Source: Methylotenera_A sp963701715 (GTDB taxonomy: Bacteria; Pseudomonadota; Gammaproteobacteria; Burkholderiales; Methylophilaceae). Taken from it: a DNA stretch of 64,000 nucleotides. The DNA is taken from positions 159,446 to 223,445 of the forward strand of contig CAVPAX010000002.1 in NCBI GenBank assembly GCA_963701715.1, read 5' to 3'. The translations under genes and the position numbers were made by a program. Positions 45,706 through 54,407 of this stretch are shown here, in pieces. Under the pieces are notes generated by a model that worked only from the letters and a program-made list of their open reading frames with translations, made no database searches and was not told where the DNA came from. The first letter of the stretch is position 1. The number at the start of each line of letters is the position of its first letter.

Positions 45706-47607
45706 ATGCCTTACATCACCTTAGATAACGCCTGTCTTGCCTTTGGGCACCACGCCCTGCTCGACCACGCTTCTTTTCAACTGGATGCAGGTGAGCGTGT
45801 TGGCCTGATTGGGCGTAATGGCGCGGGCAAATCCAGCCTGCTGAAAGCCATTGCAGGCACGATCAAGCTTGATGAAGGTACGGTATGGCGTGCATCGAAT
45901 GTACGCCTAGTGTATGTGCCGCAAGAGCCGGAACTGGACACTACACATACTGTATTTGAAGCTGTGGCCGAAGGTTTAGGCGCATTGCAGCAGACCATTA
46001 TTGATTACCACCAGGTCACGCACGATATGGGTATGCCCAATGCGGATATCGATGCGCTGATGACCAGAATGCAAACCCTGCAGCACGATTTAGATGCACA
46101 AAATGGCTGGGCAGCCCAATCGCGCGTGGAAACCGTATTGAGCCGCTTAAAACTGGATGCGGATGCGCTGGTTTCAACACTCTCCGGCGGTTGGCGCAAA
46201 CGTGTAGCACTTGGGCGTGCACTGGTAGCCGAACCAGAAGTTTTGTTATTGGACGAACCGACCAATCATTTGGATTTAGAAGCCATCGAGTGGCTGGAAG
46301 ACTTATTATTGGGCTTTAATGGCAGCGTGCTGTTTATTACCCACGACAGGCGCTTTCTGGATAAGCTGGCTACCCGCATTACTGAATTAGACCGTGGAAA
46401 ACTGACTGACTTTGTGGGCAACTTTACACAATATCAGGCTAAAAAAGAAGAGTTGTTGGCTGTTGAAGAAACACATGCTGCCAAATTTGATAAGTTTTTA
46501 GCGCAAGAAGAAGTTTGGATACGCCAAGGCATTAAAGCACGCCGTACCCGCAACGAAGGCCGCGTGCGCCGATTGGAAGCCTTGCGCCTGGAACGCGCTG
46601 CACGCCGCGAGCGCCAGGGCAATGTGAAGTTGAATCTTGATGCAGGCGAACGTAGCGGCAAACTGGTTGCGGAGCTGGAAAATGTAAGCAAGGCTTATGG
46701 CGATAAAGTTCTGATTAAGAACTTCAGTACACGCATTTTGCGTGGCGATAAAATTGGCTTGCTAGGACCAAATGGAATTGGCAAAACTACCCTGCTCAAA
46801 CTGATTCTGGGAGATATTGAACCGGATAGCGGCAAAATCACACGCGGCACAAAAATCAATGTGGCCTATTTTGACCAGATGCGTGAACAACTGGATGAAG
46901 AAGCAACACTGGCAGACACCATTAGTCCAGGCTCTGACTTTGTCGAAATAGGCAACGAACGCAAACATGTGATTAGCTATTTGGAAGACTTTTTGTTCCC
47001 ACCGCAGCGTTCGCGTTCACCTGTCAAATCGCTTTCCGGCGGCGAGCGTAACCGCCTGTTACTAGCACGCCTGTTTGCCCGCCCAGCCAATGTGCTAGTA
47101 CTGGACGAGCCGACTAACGACTTGGATATTGACACGCTGGAGCTATTAGAAAGTTTATTACAGGAATTTAATGGTACCCTGTTTTTAGTGAGTCACGACC
47201 GTGCTTTTTTGGAAAATACGGTGACGCAGGTCATCGCATTTGAAGGCAATGGCGTGCTCACCGAATTTGGCGGCGGTTATGACGACTGGCAGCGTTATAC
47301 AGCGCAACGTGAAGCTGAAAAATTGATACAAGCGAAAACCATTGTTCAAAAATTTAATACAAAAGATACTTCCGCGAAAACTTCTAGCAAACTTAGCTTC
47401 AAAGAGCAAAAAGAGTTAGAAGCCTTGCCAGCATTGATTGAACGATTGGAAGCTGAACAAACAAGCATCAATCTAGCGCTTGCCAATACTGATATCTACC
47501 GAAATGAACCAGAAAAAGTCAAAGCACTTCAGGTGCGTTTAATCGAAATAGAAACAGAAATTGAAGCTGACATGCAACGTTGGGAAGCGCTTGAACAGCG
47601 CATGTGA
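45706..47607 (+). CDS. uup: ABC-F ATPase Uup
   Basis: A 633-residue ABC-F protein with two nucleotide-binding domains (first Walker A GLIGRNGAGKSSLLKA, signature LSGGWRKRVAL; second Walker A GLLGPNGIGKTTLLKL, signature LSGGERNRLLL), an inter-domain linker rich in Arg and Lys, and a C-terminal coiled coil (about residues 560-633) that in Uup binds DNA. ABC-F proteins act on the ribosome; Uup also lowers precise excision of transposons in E. coli. Lack of membrane segments excludes a transporter. It follows rep by 16 bp. Confidence 0.95.
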   Translation: MPYITLDNACLAFGHHALLDHASFQLDAGERVGLIGRNGAGKSSLLKAIAGTIKLDEGTVWRASNVRLVYVPQEPELDTTHTVFEAVAEGLGALQQTIIDYHQVTHDMGMPNADIDALMTRMQTLQHDLDAQNGWAAQSRVETVLSRLKLDADALVSTLSGGWRKRVALGRALVAEPEVLLLDEPTNHLDLEAIEWLEDLLLGFNGSVLFITHDRRFLDKLATRITELDRGKLTDFVGNFTQYQAKKEELLAVEETHAAKFDKFLAQEEVWIRQGIKARRTRNEGRVRRLEALRLERAARRERQGNVKLNLDAGERSGKLVAELENVSKAYGDKVLIKNFSTRILRGDKIGLLGPNGIGKTTLLKLILGDIEPDSGKITRGTKINVAYFDQMREQLDEEATLADTISPGSDFVEIGNERKHVISYLEDFLFPPQRSRSPVKSLSGGERNRLLLARLFARPANVLVLDEPTNDLDIDTLELLESLLQEFNGTLFLVSHDRAFLENTVTQVIAFEGNGVLTEFGGGYDDWQRYTAQREAEKLIQAKTIVQKFNTKDTSAKTSSKLSFKEQKELEALPALIERLEAEQTSINLALANTDIYRNEPEKVKALQVRLIEIETEIEADMQRWEALEQRM

Positions 47608-47714
47608 ATGCTAACGACACTGAGGTTGGCGCAACGATTCATTGCCTATAGATTTTTAGCATAATGGTGTTAGCAAGTTGCAAAAAGTAAATCAAAATTA
47701 CATGGGAGCAGATC

Positions 47715-48146
47715 ATGATTGCAATCACTCTAATTAACGGCCTGCTGGTTGGTACAGCGGTCATAATTCATTATGAAGCACTCAATCGGCTATCCATGCT
47801 GATACCTAAACTGCCCATACATCCCAGGATTAGGGTGTTGTTCGGGGTTTTTGGTGCGTTATTTGCCCATATTGTAGAGATGTGGGTGTTTGCTTTTGGT
47901 TACTACTATATGGTGCATTCAGCCAAGTTTGGCTCGCTCAATGGCCACTTCGATGGCAGCCTGCTAGATTGCAGCTATTTTTCTTTTGTCACATACACAT
48001 CACTCGGCTTCGGCGACATCACACCTGCAGGAAATATCAGGTTTCTAGCAGGGCTAGAAGCACTGACAGGTCTAGTGCTCATCACATGGACAGCATCTTT
48101 CATGTTCATAGAGATGCGAAAATTCTGGAAAGAAAATAGAGAATAG
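47715..48146 (+). CDS. Two-TM ion-channel-family membrane protein
   Basis: A 143-residue protein with an N-terminal membrane helix, a second helix (about residues 37-58), a pore-loop region and a last helix (about 100-125). The pore reads FVTYTSLGFGDITP, a variant of the K+ selectivity filter TVGYGD (SLGFGD), placing it in the two-TM ion channel superfamily. No regulatory RCK or cyclic-nucleotide domain is attached. GGGAGCAG precedes the ATG. Potassium selectivity is inferred, and the altered filter makes it less certain. Function here is unknown. Confidence 0.8.
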   Translation: MIAITLINGLLVGTAVIIHYEALNRLSMLIPKLPIHPRIRVLFGVFGALFAHIVEMWVFAFGYYYMVHSAKFGSLNGHFDGSLLDCSYFSFVTYTSLGFGDITPAGNIRFLAGLEALTGLVLITWTASFMFIEMRKFWKENRE

Positions 48147-48372
48147 CCACAAGATGTCGGAACAAAATAATAATTTAACAAAAGTTCTCGTTTAAAGCCT
48201 TTAAGTTTTAATTTATTTTTTGATTTATCTCAATATTAAAGTTTTGAACATGACACAGACTTTAACATTAGGGCTGTTTATCCAAGGTCTTATATGTAAG
48301 GTACATTTTATTAAACTTTGCCAGATACTCAGTCAACAACAATCGTCAAAATCTAAAAAATAGGTTTAACAC

Positions 48373-49788
48373 ATGGGACAAGAAGTAAACCAAATATCGT
48401 TCACTACCAATGATTTTAAGTCATTTAACGATCATTTATGTGCAGAAACAAAAATCCTGGAAACCATGTTGGAAAATAATGAATTTAACGATGCGTCCAC
48501 AGTTACAGGGTTTGAATTAGAAGGTTGGCTAGTCGATCATAATTATTTCCCTGCACCAATTAATCAGGAGTTTTTACAACGAATTGCTGATCCGCTTGTT
48601 GTTTCAGAGTTATCTCTTTTCAACATCGAGCTTAATGGCACACCCCAGGCACTAAAAAAAAATGCGATGAGTCTGTTACAGAAAGAATTGGAGCAAACTT
48701 GGTGTAGGTGTCGGCAAACCGCAAATGAAATGGAATCGTCATTGATTCTGATAGGTACACTACCTACGCTTCGTAATTCAGATTTAACCATGGCCAATAT
48801 TTCGCCCATGAAGCGATATCTCGCGCTGAATGAACAAGTACTTAAGGCTCGTGGCAATAATCCAATTAAATTAAATATAAAAGGTCGTGAGCATCTTCAT
48901 GTTACGCATCACGACGTTATGCTGGAGGCTGCAACAACTTCTTTTCAAGTACATTTACAAACACCGATAGATACGTTTGTACGTCACTTTAACGCATCTA
49001 TAATTTTGTCAGCACCTATTATCGCGGCAACAGCTAACTCCCCTTATTTATTTGGCGTAGATCTATGGGATGAAACCAGAGTTCCATTATTTGAGCAGGC
49101 GATTGCAGCCTGTGATCTAGCGGGTAATTCACGTGTAAGTTTTGGAGAGGGTTATATCACCTCCTCAATAGATTGCTTTAAATATAACCAAGCTAAGCAG
49201 CCCATATTACTTCCAATTCTTTTTGGTGACCCGTCTAAGCAACTAAAACATCTACGTCTTCATAATGGCACAATCTGGCGTTGGAACAGGCCTTTAATCG
49301 GATTCAATGACGAGGGCAAACCGCATGTTCGTATTGAGCATAGAATAATGCCTGCAGGGCCAAGTATTGTAGACATGATTGCTAATGCCGCACTTTATAT
49401 TGGCGCTTGCAGTTCTTTGGCTTTGCTTAATGAGCCTGCGGAATCCAAACTTAATTTCGCGCAGGCGCGTAGCAATTTTTACGAAGCGGCCCGCAGTGGC
49501 CTACAAGCTGAAATCATCTGGCTTGATAACAAATTACACAATGTTCGGGATTTATTACTGCATCAGATAATTCCGATGGCAAGTTCAGGGCTTGAGGCTT
49601 TAGGTATTGATGCAGATGAACGTGATTATTATATTAATATTTTGCGCGCGCGCATTGAGAGCAGGCAAACTGGAGCACAGTGGCAAAGAGACTTCATAGG
49701 ACGATATGGTTCTAATTTCTTTAATATGACAGCAAATTACTTGCACCATCAGCAAAGCGGAAGGCCTGTATACGAATGGGAGATATAA
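48373..49788 (+). CDS. GCS2-type carboxylate-amine ligase-like protein
   Basis: A 471-residue protein of the glutamate-cysteine ligase fold (GCS2 type). Visible are VTGFELEGWLVD (metal/substrate Glu pair, near residue 44), FQVHLQTPIDTFVRHFN (where the family has the QVHIG-like segment) and VRIEHRIMPAGPSIVDMIAN. These resemble GCS2 rather than classical GshA. The product is not assigned; relatives ligate amines or amino acids onto carboxylates. It overlaps the next gene by 13 bp (stop TAA inside the next start region), so the pair is coupled. The upstream gap of 226 bp is AT-rich with no clear RNA structure. Confidence 0.75.
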   Translation: MGQEVNQISFTTNDFKSFNDHLCAETKILETMLENNEFNDASTVTGFELEGWLVDHNYFPAPINQEFLQRIADPLVVSELSLFNIELNGTPQALKKNAMSLLQKELEQTWCRCRQTANEMESSLILIGTLPTLRNSDLTMANISPMKRYLALNEQVLKARGNNPIKLNIKGREHLHVTHHDVMLEAATTSFQVHLQTPIDTFVRHFNASIILSAPIIAATANSPYLFGVDLWDETRVPLFEQAIAACDLAGNSRVSFGEGYITSSIDCFKYNQAKQPILLPILFGDPSKQLKHLRLHNGTIWRWNRPLIGFNDEGKPHVRIEHRIMPAGPSIVDMIANAALYIGACSSLALLNEPAESKLNFAQARSNFYEAARSGLQAEIIWLDNKLHNVRDLLLHQIIPMASSGLEALGIDADERDYYINILRARIESRQTGAQWQRDFIGRYGSNFFNMTANYLHHQQSGRPVYEWEI

Positions 49789-50804
49789 AATTATTCGATA
49801 CTTTGCAGTCAATTCCAGAAGGCTTTCTTGATATCAGTGCACGTAACCTCCATAAGCTTTTGAAGAAGCCTACACTTATCCATTTATCTGGTCGCCAGAG
49901 CCCTTCACTTTTTGTAAGCATTTTGCTTCATGGCAATGAAGACACAGGCTTAAAGGCTCTGCAGGCTGTACTTAAAAAATATGCAAAGCAAACTCTACCT
50001 CGTGGACTTTCAATTTTTTGCGGCAACATTGAAGCTGCACGCATGGGGCTTAGAAGGCTGGACAACCAACCAGACTACAACCGCATATGGCCAGGGACCG
50101 ATGAACCATCAAGCGCTGAGACGGCAATGGCTGGTGCTGTTGTTGCCACCATGCAGCGACGTGGTGTTTTCGCTAGTATTGACATCCACAATAATACCGG
50201 ACTTAATCCTCATTACGGCTGTATTAATAAACTTGACCCAGCGTATCTACATTTGGCAGCTTTGTTTTCGCGGACCACAGTATTTTTCCGACGACCATTA
50301 GGTGTTCAGTCTATGGCTTTGTCTGAATTATGCCCGGCTATTACTATTGAATGTGGCAAAGCCGGCAGCTTAGAAGGTGAGGCTCATGCAGCCAGCTTGA
50401 TTGAGGCAGTACTGAATTTATCTCATTTCCCTATGCATGATCCAGCAGCCAGTGATCTTGATATTTTTCACACAGTCGGCATCGTTAAAATCCCTGAATC
50501 AATAAGTTTTTCATTTGATGAAGAGGACGTAGAGCTTCAATTTAATCCAGATATAGATCATATGAATTTTTGCGAGCTTTCTGCAAATACAGTGTTAGCA
50601 AAAACTAAAAACTCAGATGCGACCCCCCAAGTCATTAGCGAATCTGGTGAAGATATTACAAAAGAATATTTTGAAATTGTTAACAATCAATTAGTAACCA
50701 AAAAATTGGTAATGCCTTCCATGCTTACACTTGATAAGCGAGTCATCCGACAAGACTGCCTGTGTTATTTGATGGAGCGCTATTCATTAAAACCTAAATG
50801 CTAG
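49776..50804 (+). CDS. Succinylglutamate desuccinylase/aspartoacylase-like M14 zinc hydrolase
   Basis: A 342-residue M14-family hydrolase. Zinc ligands are visible in LLHGNEDTGLKAL (His and Glu) and in SIDIHNNTGLNPHYG (His), with an ECGKAG catalytic-Glu-like motif at about residue 195. The C-terminal 100 residues form the beta domain of the AstE/aspartoacylase type. Such enzymes remove acyl groups from amino acids. The start overlaps the ligase gene by 13 bp with GGAAGG upstream, so the ligase and the hydrolase are made together. Pairs of this kind have been described in comparative studies of amidoligases, but this one has no ATP-grasp partner in view. Confidence 0.82.
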   Translation: MGDIKLFDTLQSIPEGFLDISARNLHKLLKKPTLIHLSGRQSPSLFVSILLHGNEDTGLKALQAVLKKYAKQTLPRGLSIFCGNIEAARMGLRRLDNQPDYNRIWPGTDEPSSAETAMAGAVVATMQRRGVFASIDIHNNTGLNPHYGCINKLDPAYLHLAALFSRTTVFFRRPLGVQSMALSELCPAITIECGKAGSLEGEAHAASLIEAVLNLSHFPMHDPAASDLDIFHTVGIVKIPESISFSFDEEDVELQFNPDIDHMNFCELSANTVLAKTKNSDATPQVISESGEDITKEYFEIVNNQLVTKKLVMPSMLTLDKRVIRQDCLCYLMERYSLKPKC

Positions 50805-50964
50805 TTATAAATTATAATTTTATTTATAGTTGTTTTGCTGAGGTAGGCTTTTGTTGTATGGCTTATATTTAGTATATTTATAGCTAACAAAAACAAAATG
50901 CAACAATTTAACATTAATAACTTTTGTATTAATATGGCTTATTAGATTGCTACGGGCTGCTATT

Positions 50965-51040
50965 TGGCGCCCTCGACACGAATCGAACGTGTGACCCTCC
51001 CCTTAGGAGGGGGATGCTCTATCCACTGAGCTACGAGGGC
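50965..51040 (-). tRNA. tRNA-Arg (anticodon CCU)
   Basis: 76-base cloverleaf on the minus strand. The acceptor stem GCCCTCG/CGAGGGC is followed by discriminator G and an encoded CCA. The anticodon arm TCCCC-CTCCTAA-GGGGA gives anticodon CCU (reads AGG). The T arm contains GTTCGATTC. Confidence 0.96.
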
Positions 51041-51138
51041 GGCTCGTAGCCTATATTTTCTCACAATTATTTGATTGATTTTATTGTTTGAAAACTATTT
51101 AATAGTCCATTGCTCTAAGTTTTATTTATTAGAAATCC

Positions 51139-51684
51139 ATGTCGATGAAAATTACTCTTTTTAGCCTCATTTTACTGATTGCCTTTTTAGGATATAGAGG
51201 TATCAGTATGGCTGGCCCAGCCCCAATAATTGGCGAAAAAGCGCCCGATTTCAGCCTACCTGATGCCAAAGGCGAAGTGCGTAGCTTAGCCAGTTTTAAA
51301 GGTAATTGGCTGGTGCTTTATTTTTACCCGAAGGATGATACGCCTGGTTGCACTAAGGAAGCTTGCAGTTTTAGGGACGACTTGCACAAACTGGAAAAGC
51401 TAGGTGCAAAAGTAGTTGGCATCAGTGTGGATGACAGCAAATCTCATGCCGAATTTGCTAAAAAATACAACTTGCCGTTTCCGCTACTTAGCGACATAAC
51501 AGGCGCAGTTGCTAATAAATATGGTGCGCTCACCAATTTAGGCATTATTAAAATAGCCAAGCGTTACACATTTTTAATTGACCCTGATGGGGTTTTGAAA
51601 AAATCCTACTTTAGCGTTGACACCTCACGCCACTCACAGCAAATCATTGATGATTTAAGCATGCTTCAGCAAAATAAATCTTAA
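51139..51684 (+). CDS. Exported PrxQ/Bcp-type peroxiredoxin
   Basis: The 181-residue product has an N-terminal hydrophobic segment (about residues 5-22, signal peptide or anchor), then a thioredoxin fold with the BCP/PrxQ motif DDTPGCTKEACSFRDDL; the two Cys four apart are the peroxidatic and resolving residues. Such proteins reduce H2O2 and lipid peroxides. The presence of a secretion signal distinguishes it from cytoplasmic Bcp. The start ATG at 51139 is followed by a second Met two codons on. A small lipoprotein gene follows at 15 bp. Confidence 0.9.
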   Translation: MSMKITLFSLILLIAFLGYRGISMAGPAPIIGEKAPDFSLPDAKGEVRSLASFKGNWLVLYFYPKDDTPGCTKEACSFRDDLHKLEKLGAKVVGISVDDSKSHAEFAKKYNLPFPLLSDITGAVANKYGALTNLGIIKIAKRYTFLIDPDGVLKKSYFSVDTSRHSQQIIDDLSMLQQNKS

Positions 51685-51698
51685 AGGAATAGCACAGA

Positions 51699-51938
51699 AT
51701 GACTAAGATTTTTCTACTGGCTTTACTGACAACACTTATGACAGGCTGTGCCAGTCAGGCACAAATCGCCAAACTGGAATCGTATGAATGGACTGAGTTT
51801 ACCTGCAGCGGTTTTTTAACTTGGAACGACTGCAGACAAGAAGCGCGCACCATTTGTCCCAAAGGGTTTTACATCGCTGATCAATTAGAAAATTATACTA
51901 TTCAGCGCCGTACCGTGAGCATAGCATGTAAAAAATGA
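51699..51938 (+). CDS. Small lipoprotein of unknown function
   Basis: A 79-residue protein with a lipobox (LMTGC, Cys17), so the mature protein is a membrane-anchored 63-residue domain with four Cys (CSGFLTWNDC, TICPKGFY, IACKK), probably in two disulfides. The AAAGGAAT ribosome site and the 15-bp gap suggest co-transcription with the peroxiredoxin. No family is recognised. Confidence 0.75.
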   Translation: MTKIFLLALLTTLMTGCASQAQIAKLESYEWTEFTCSGFLTWNDCRQEARTICPKGFYIADQLENYTIQRRTVSIACKK

Positions 51939-51993
51939 TGCTTCAGAGGCCGCATGGATACTGGCTTGCAGGGCAGTTAATGTTGGATGGTTT

Positions 51994-52080
51994 TGGTGCC
52001 CGGGGCCGGAATCGAACCGGCACGACCGTAAAGTCGAGAGATTTTAAGTCTCTTGTGTCTACCAATTTCACCACCCGGGC
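51994..52080 (-). tRNA. tRNA-Leu (anticodon UAA)
   Basis: 87-base cloverleaf with a long variable arm, on the minus strand. The acceptor stem GCCCGGG/CCCGGGC is followed by discriminator A and an encoded CCA. The anticodon arm AGAGA-CTTAAAA-TCTCT gives UAA. The long variable arm (CGACTTTACGGTCG) is the class II feature of tRNA-Leu. Confidence 0.96.
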
Positions 52081-52162
52081 GGGAGATTGTTACAGAATTT
52101 GGTGCGGTGCGTATTCTATCACTCTTAAGCCAGTTTTGATTAGCTATCCGCAAAAAACAGGC

Positions 52163-52195
52163 AAAAAAAACACATTGCTTTTAAAATAATGTGTT
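52163..52195 (-). terminator. Terminator after the TolC-type gene
   Basis: On the minus strand AACACATT and AATGTGTT form an 8-bp stem with an 11-base loop, followed by a run of eight T. It lies 27 bp downstream of the stop at 52222. Confidence 0.8.
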
Positions 52196-52221
52196 GTTAG
52201 ATTCTGTTTAAATTTTAAAAA

Positions 52222-54126
52222 CTACTTAATGACTAACTCTCGTACTATTTGCCATTGGCTTCCGATTTTCTCAAACTGTAATTCTTTATTTACTTTATCT
52301 GCAAAACCTTTTGTTGCGATTCGCTTAGCGGCACAAACCTCACAACCTGCGGCATCCTTGGCTTTTTTAAGCAACTTGTAAGTTGTAACGCTGTAATCCT
52401 GATCAAATACGGCTTTAGCTTTATCACCATCGCAGGTCACCTGCATATTGCTTAACTCAAGATTGATTTTGCCAGATGTAGATAAACGTTGCTTGCGTTT
52501 TTTAGTCCATTCATCACGGCCCAGCGGTGGTTCCGGAGTAAACTTGTCTGCATAAAATTTGCTGTAAGTATCATAATCTTTATGTCGCCATGCATCTGCC
52601 CAGTTATTCACGCGCGCAGTCACATCCGCTGTGCTGCAAGCCAGCGCTGGCTTGGGTGTAGCGGTAGGCATCAATTGATTTGATACAGCTAGCGGTTTAG
52701 CGTCAGCCAGCAGTGCAGCTTTATCAACGTTTACCTGCACCGGCGCTACAGCCTCGCAGACATTAGCCGCATCCATATAATCTTCGCGAGTTACTTCTGG
52801 CAGCCCCTGGCGGGTAGAACCTATTTTGCTCAGCAATGCACCTTGGCTGGCATATAATCGTGCGTAAGCGGTCTGAATGTCATATTCAGTATTCGAATAT
52901 GAACGTTTGGCCTGAAAGTATTCATTTTCCGTATCTAATAAATCCAGCAAGGTACGTTGACCAATATCAAACTGTTTGCGGTACGCTTCACGTGCATTTT
53001 CAATCGCTTTTTGATGCCTGTTACGATAATCCAATTGTTCTTTAAGCTGGATAATATCGTTATAAGCAATAGTCACCAGCTGACGCGTGTCAACACAGGC
53101 TTTATCTCGCTGATCATTGGCTGTATTTAATTTTTCGATGGTCTGATTGACTAATGATTTATCTGTAAAACCATTAAACAAATTAAAATTCATGGTAAGT
53201 TCTAACAGATCTGCTGCACTGGTGCTATTGCGACCATCAGAACTAGTACCTAAGTTCTTACGCGCTTGCAAATCCAGGCGCGGTAAATATTTGGCTTCTT
53301 TGGTTTTAACCTCATCCTTAGTCGCCTGAATATCCTCACTTGTAGACAAGATATCCGGGTTATGCAGATAAGCAACTCTTAACGCATCCGTCGCAGATGG
53401 CTCGACGCCTTCCTTATAAAACTCTGCCTGTTCCAATGTTTCGGATGGAATCTCACCTAGCAACCGCTGCATACGCGCTGTTACATCATGAAGATTCGTC
53501 GCTTCTGTCAATAAATTGGATTCTGCCAGCGCCAAACGACCTGAAGCCTGCTCTAAATCCACCTTGCGCGCAACACCTGCATCAACGCGCTCTTTAATAC
53601 GATCATATAACTGCTTATGTACAACATAATTGGTTTTGGCATATTCAGATAATTGGCGATAGCGTTGCGTATCAATATACGAACGCATGAATTCCAGCGT
53701 GGTACTTTGCATGGCGCTTTGCAGCTCGAAATAGCGCACACGCTTAGAATGCCCTAAACGTTTGACTTCATTTGGCGTCGCAAGACCGTCAAAAATCATT
53801 TGCCGCAGTACCAGTTCGTTATTCCACGTAGGAATTCCCGTTCCGTTACTATTGCTTATACCTTTGATATCTTCTTGATTTCGGTAGGTTGATACGATAT
53901 CTGCTTTTGGCAAGAATCCGCCAAACACAGCATCCTGCTCGTAGCCGGCGCCCAGATAAGCGTGATATTTAGCCTGAACTTCTGGATTGGATGAAATGAC
54001 TTTTTCAACCATTTGTTTGAGCGTCACCAGTGGCTCAGCACTCACTGCTTGGCCAAATATTAATCCCGTCAATGCCAGTAATATTTTTATTTTTGTATTA
54101 CTTATATTGAAATTCAAAATTGTCAA
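52222..54126 (-). CDS. TolC-family outer-membrane channel of type I secretion, with C-terminal NTF2-like extension
   Basis: The 634-residue product has a signal peptide (near residue 30, AVSA), then two OEP/TolC repeats (about residues 35-460; TLKQMVEKVISSNPEVQAKY, LRQMIFDGLATPNEV, VALQ-type helices, FNLFNGFTDKSLV, LLDLLDTENEYFQAKRSY), which form the outer-membrane barrel and periplasmic tunnel. After a linker (about 465-510, Pro/Ala rich) comes a domain of about 120 residues with WADAWRHKDYDTYSKFYADKF and KIGSQWQIVRELVI, typical of NTF2/SnoaL-like (Cds6-type) domains. Such an extension is unusual on a TolC protein. It lies 280 bp downstream of the giant adhesin gene, on the same strand, so it is very likely the adhesin export channel (AggA/LapE type). 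The start is unclear: TTG codons at 54126 and 54117 are candidates and no ATG precedes the signal peptide. Confidence 0.87.
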   Translation of the reverse strand: MTILNFNISNTKIKILLALTGLIFGQAVSAEPLVTLKQMVEKVISSNPEVQAKYHAYLGAGYEQDAVFGGFLPKADIVSTYRNQEDIKGISNSNGTGIPTWNNELVLRQMIFDGLATPNEVKRLGHSKRVRYFELQSAMQSTTLEFMRSYIDTQRYRQLSEYAKTNYVVHKQLYDRIKERVDAGVARKVDLEQASGRLALAESNLLTEATNLHDVTARMQRLLGEIPSETLEQAEFYKEGVEPSATDALRVAYLHNPDILSTSEDIQATKDEVKTKEAKYLPRLDLQARKNLGTSSDGRNSTSAADLLELTMNFNLFNGFTDKSLVNQTIEKLNTANDQRDKACVDTRQLVTIAYNDIIQLKEQLDYRNRHQKAIENAREAYRKQFDIGQRTLLDLLDTENEYFQAKRSYSNTEYDIQTAYARLYASQGALLSKIGSTRQGLPEVTREDYMDAANVCEAVAPVQVNVDKAALLADAKPLAVSNQLMPTATPKPALACSTADVTARVNNWADAWRHKDYDTYSKFYADKFTPEPPLGRDEWTKKRKQRLSTSGKINLELSNMQVTCDGDKAKAVFDQDYSVTTYKLLKKAKDAAGCEVCAAKRIATKGFADKVNKELQFEKIGSQWQIVRELVIK

Positions 54127-54351
54127 ACCTTTACTCTTGTCTCCGCCAACATGGTAAACCTTAGTGTCAATTTGTCAACCAATGAAATATTGCTTGTAGT
54201 ATTTCGCAATCTTCATGCCAACTTTTTGCCAATTATGCAACAAACATGAATATCAAAGACTTTTTGAGAAAATTAAGCTTAGTGGTTGATTAAACGATAT
54301 TAAATCAAAAAGGGAATACGGCCTGTATGATAATTTGAAAATAAATTTCAA

Positions 54352-54381
54352 AAAAAAGGCCAACTTATCAAAAAGTTGGCC
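54352..54381 (-). terminator. Terminator after the adhesin gene
   Basis: On the minus strand GGCCAACTT and AAGTTGGCC form a 9-bp stem with a 6-base loop, followed by TTTTTTT. It lies 26 bp after the adhesin stop codon and would separate its transcript from the TolC gene. Confidence 0.85.
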
Positions 54382-54407
54382 TTTGAGACTCACGCTAAAT
54401 TAATTAA

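Noticed and set aside
47608..47680. Imperfect inverted repeat TGCTAACGACAC ... GTGTTAGCA after uup
   Set aside because: The arms are about 45 bp apart with a mismatch and no T-run; too weak to call a terminator.
51935..52189. 84-residue plus-strand ORF (GFGARGRNRTGTT...)
   Set aside because: It is the antisense of tRNA-Leu(UAA); this kind of frame is a common false gene call.
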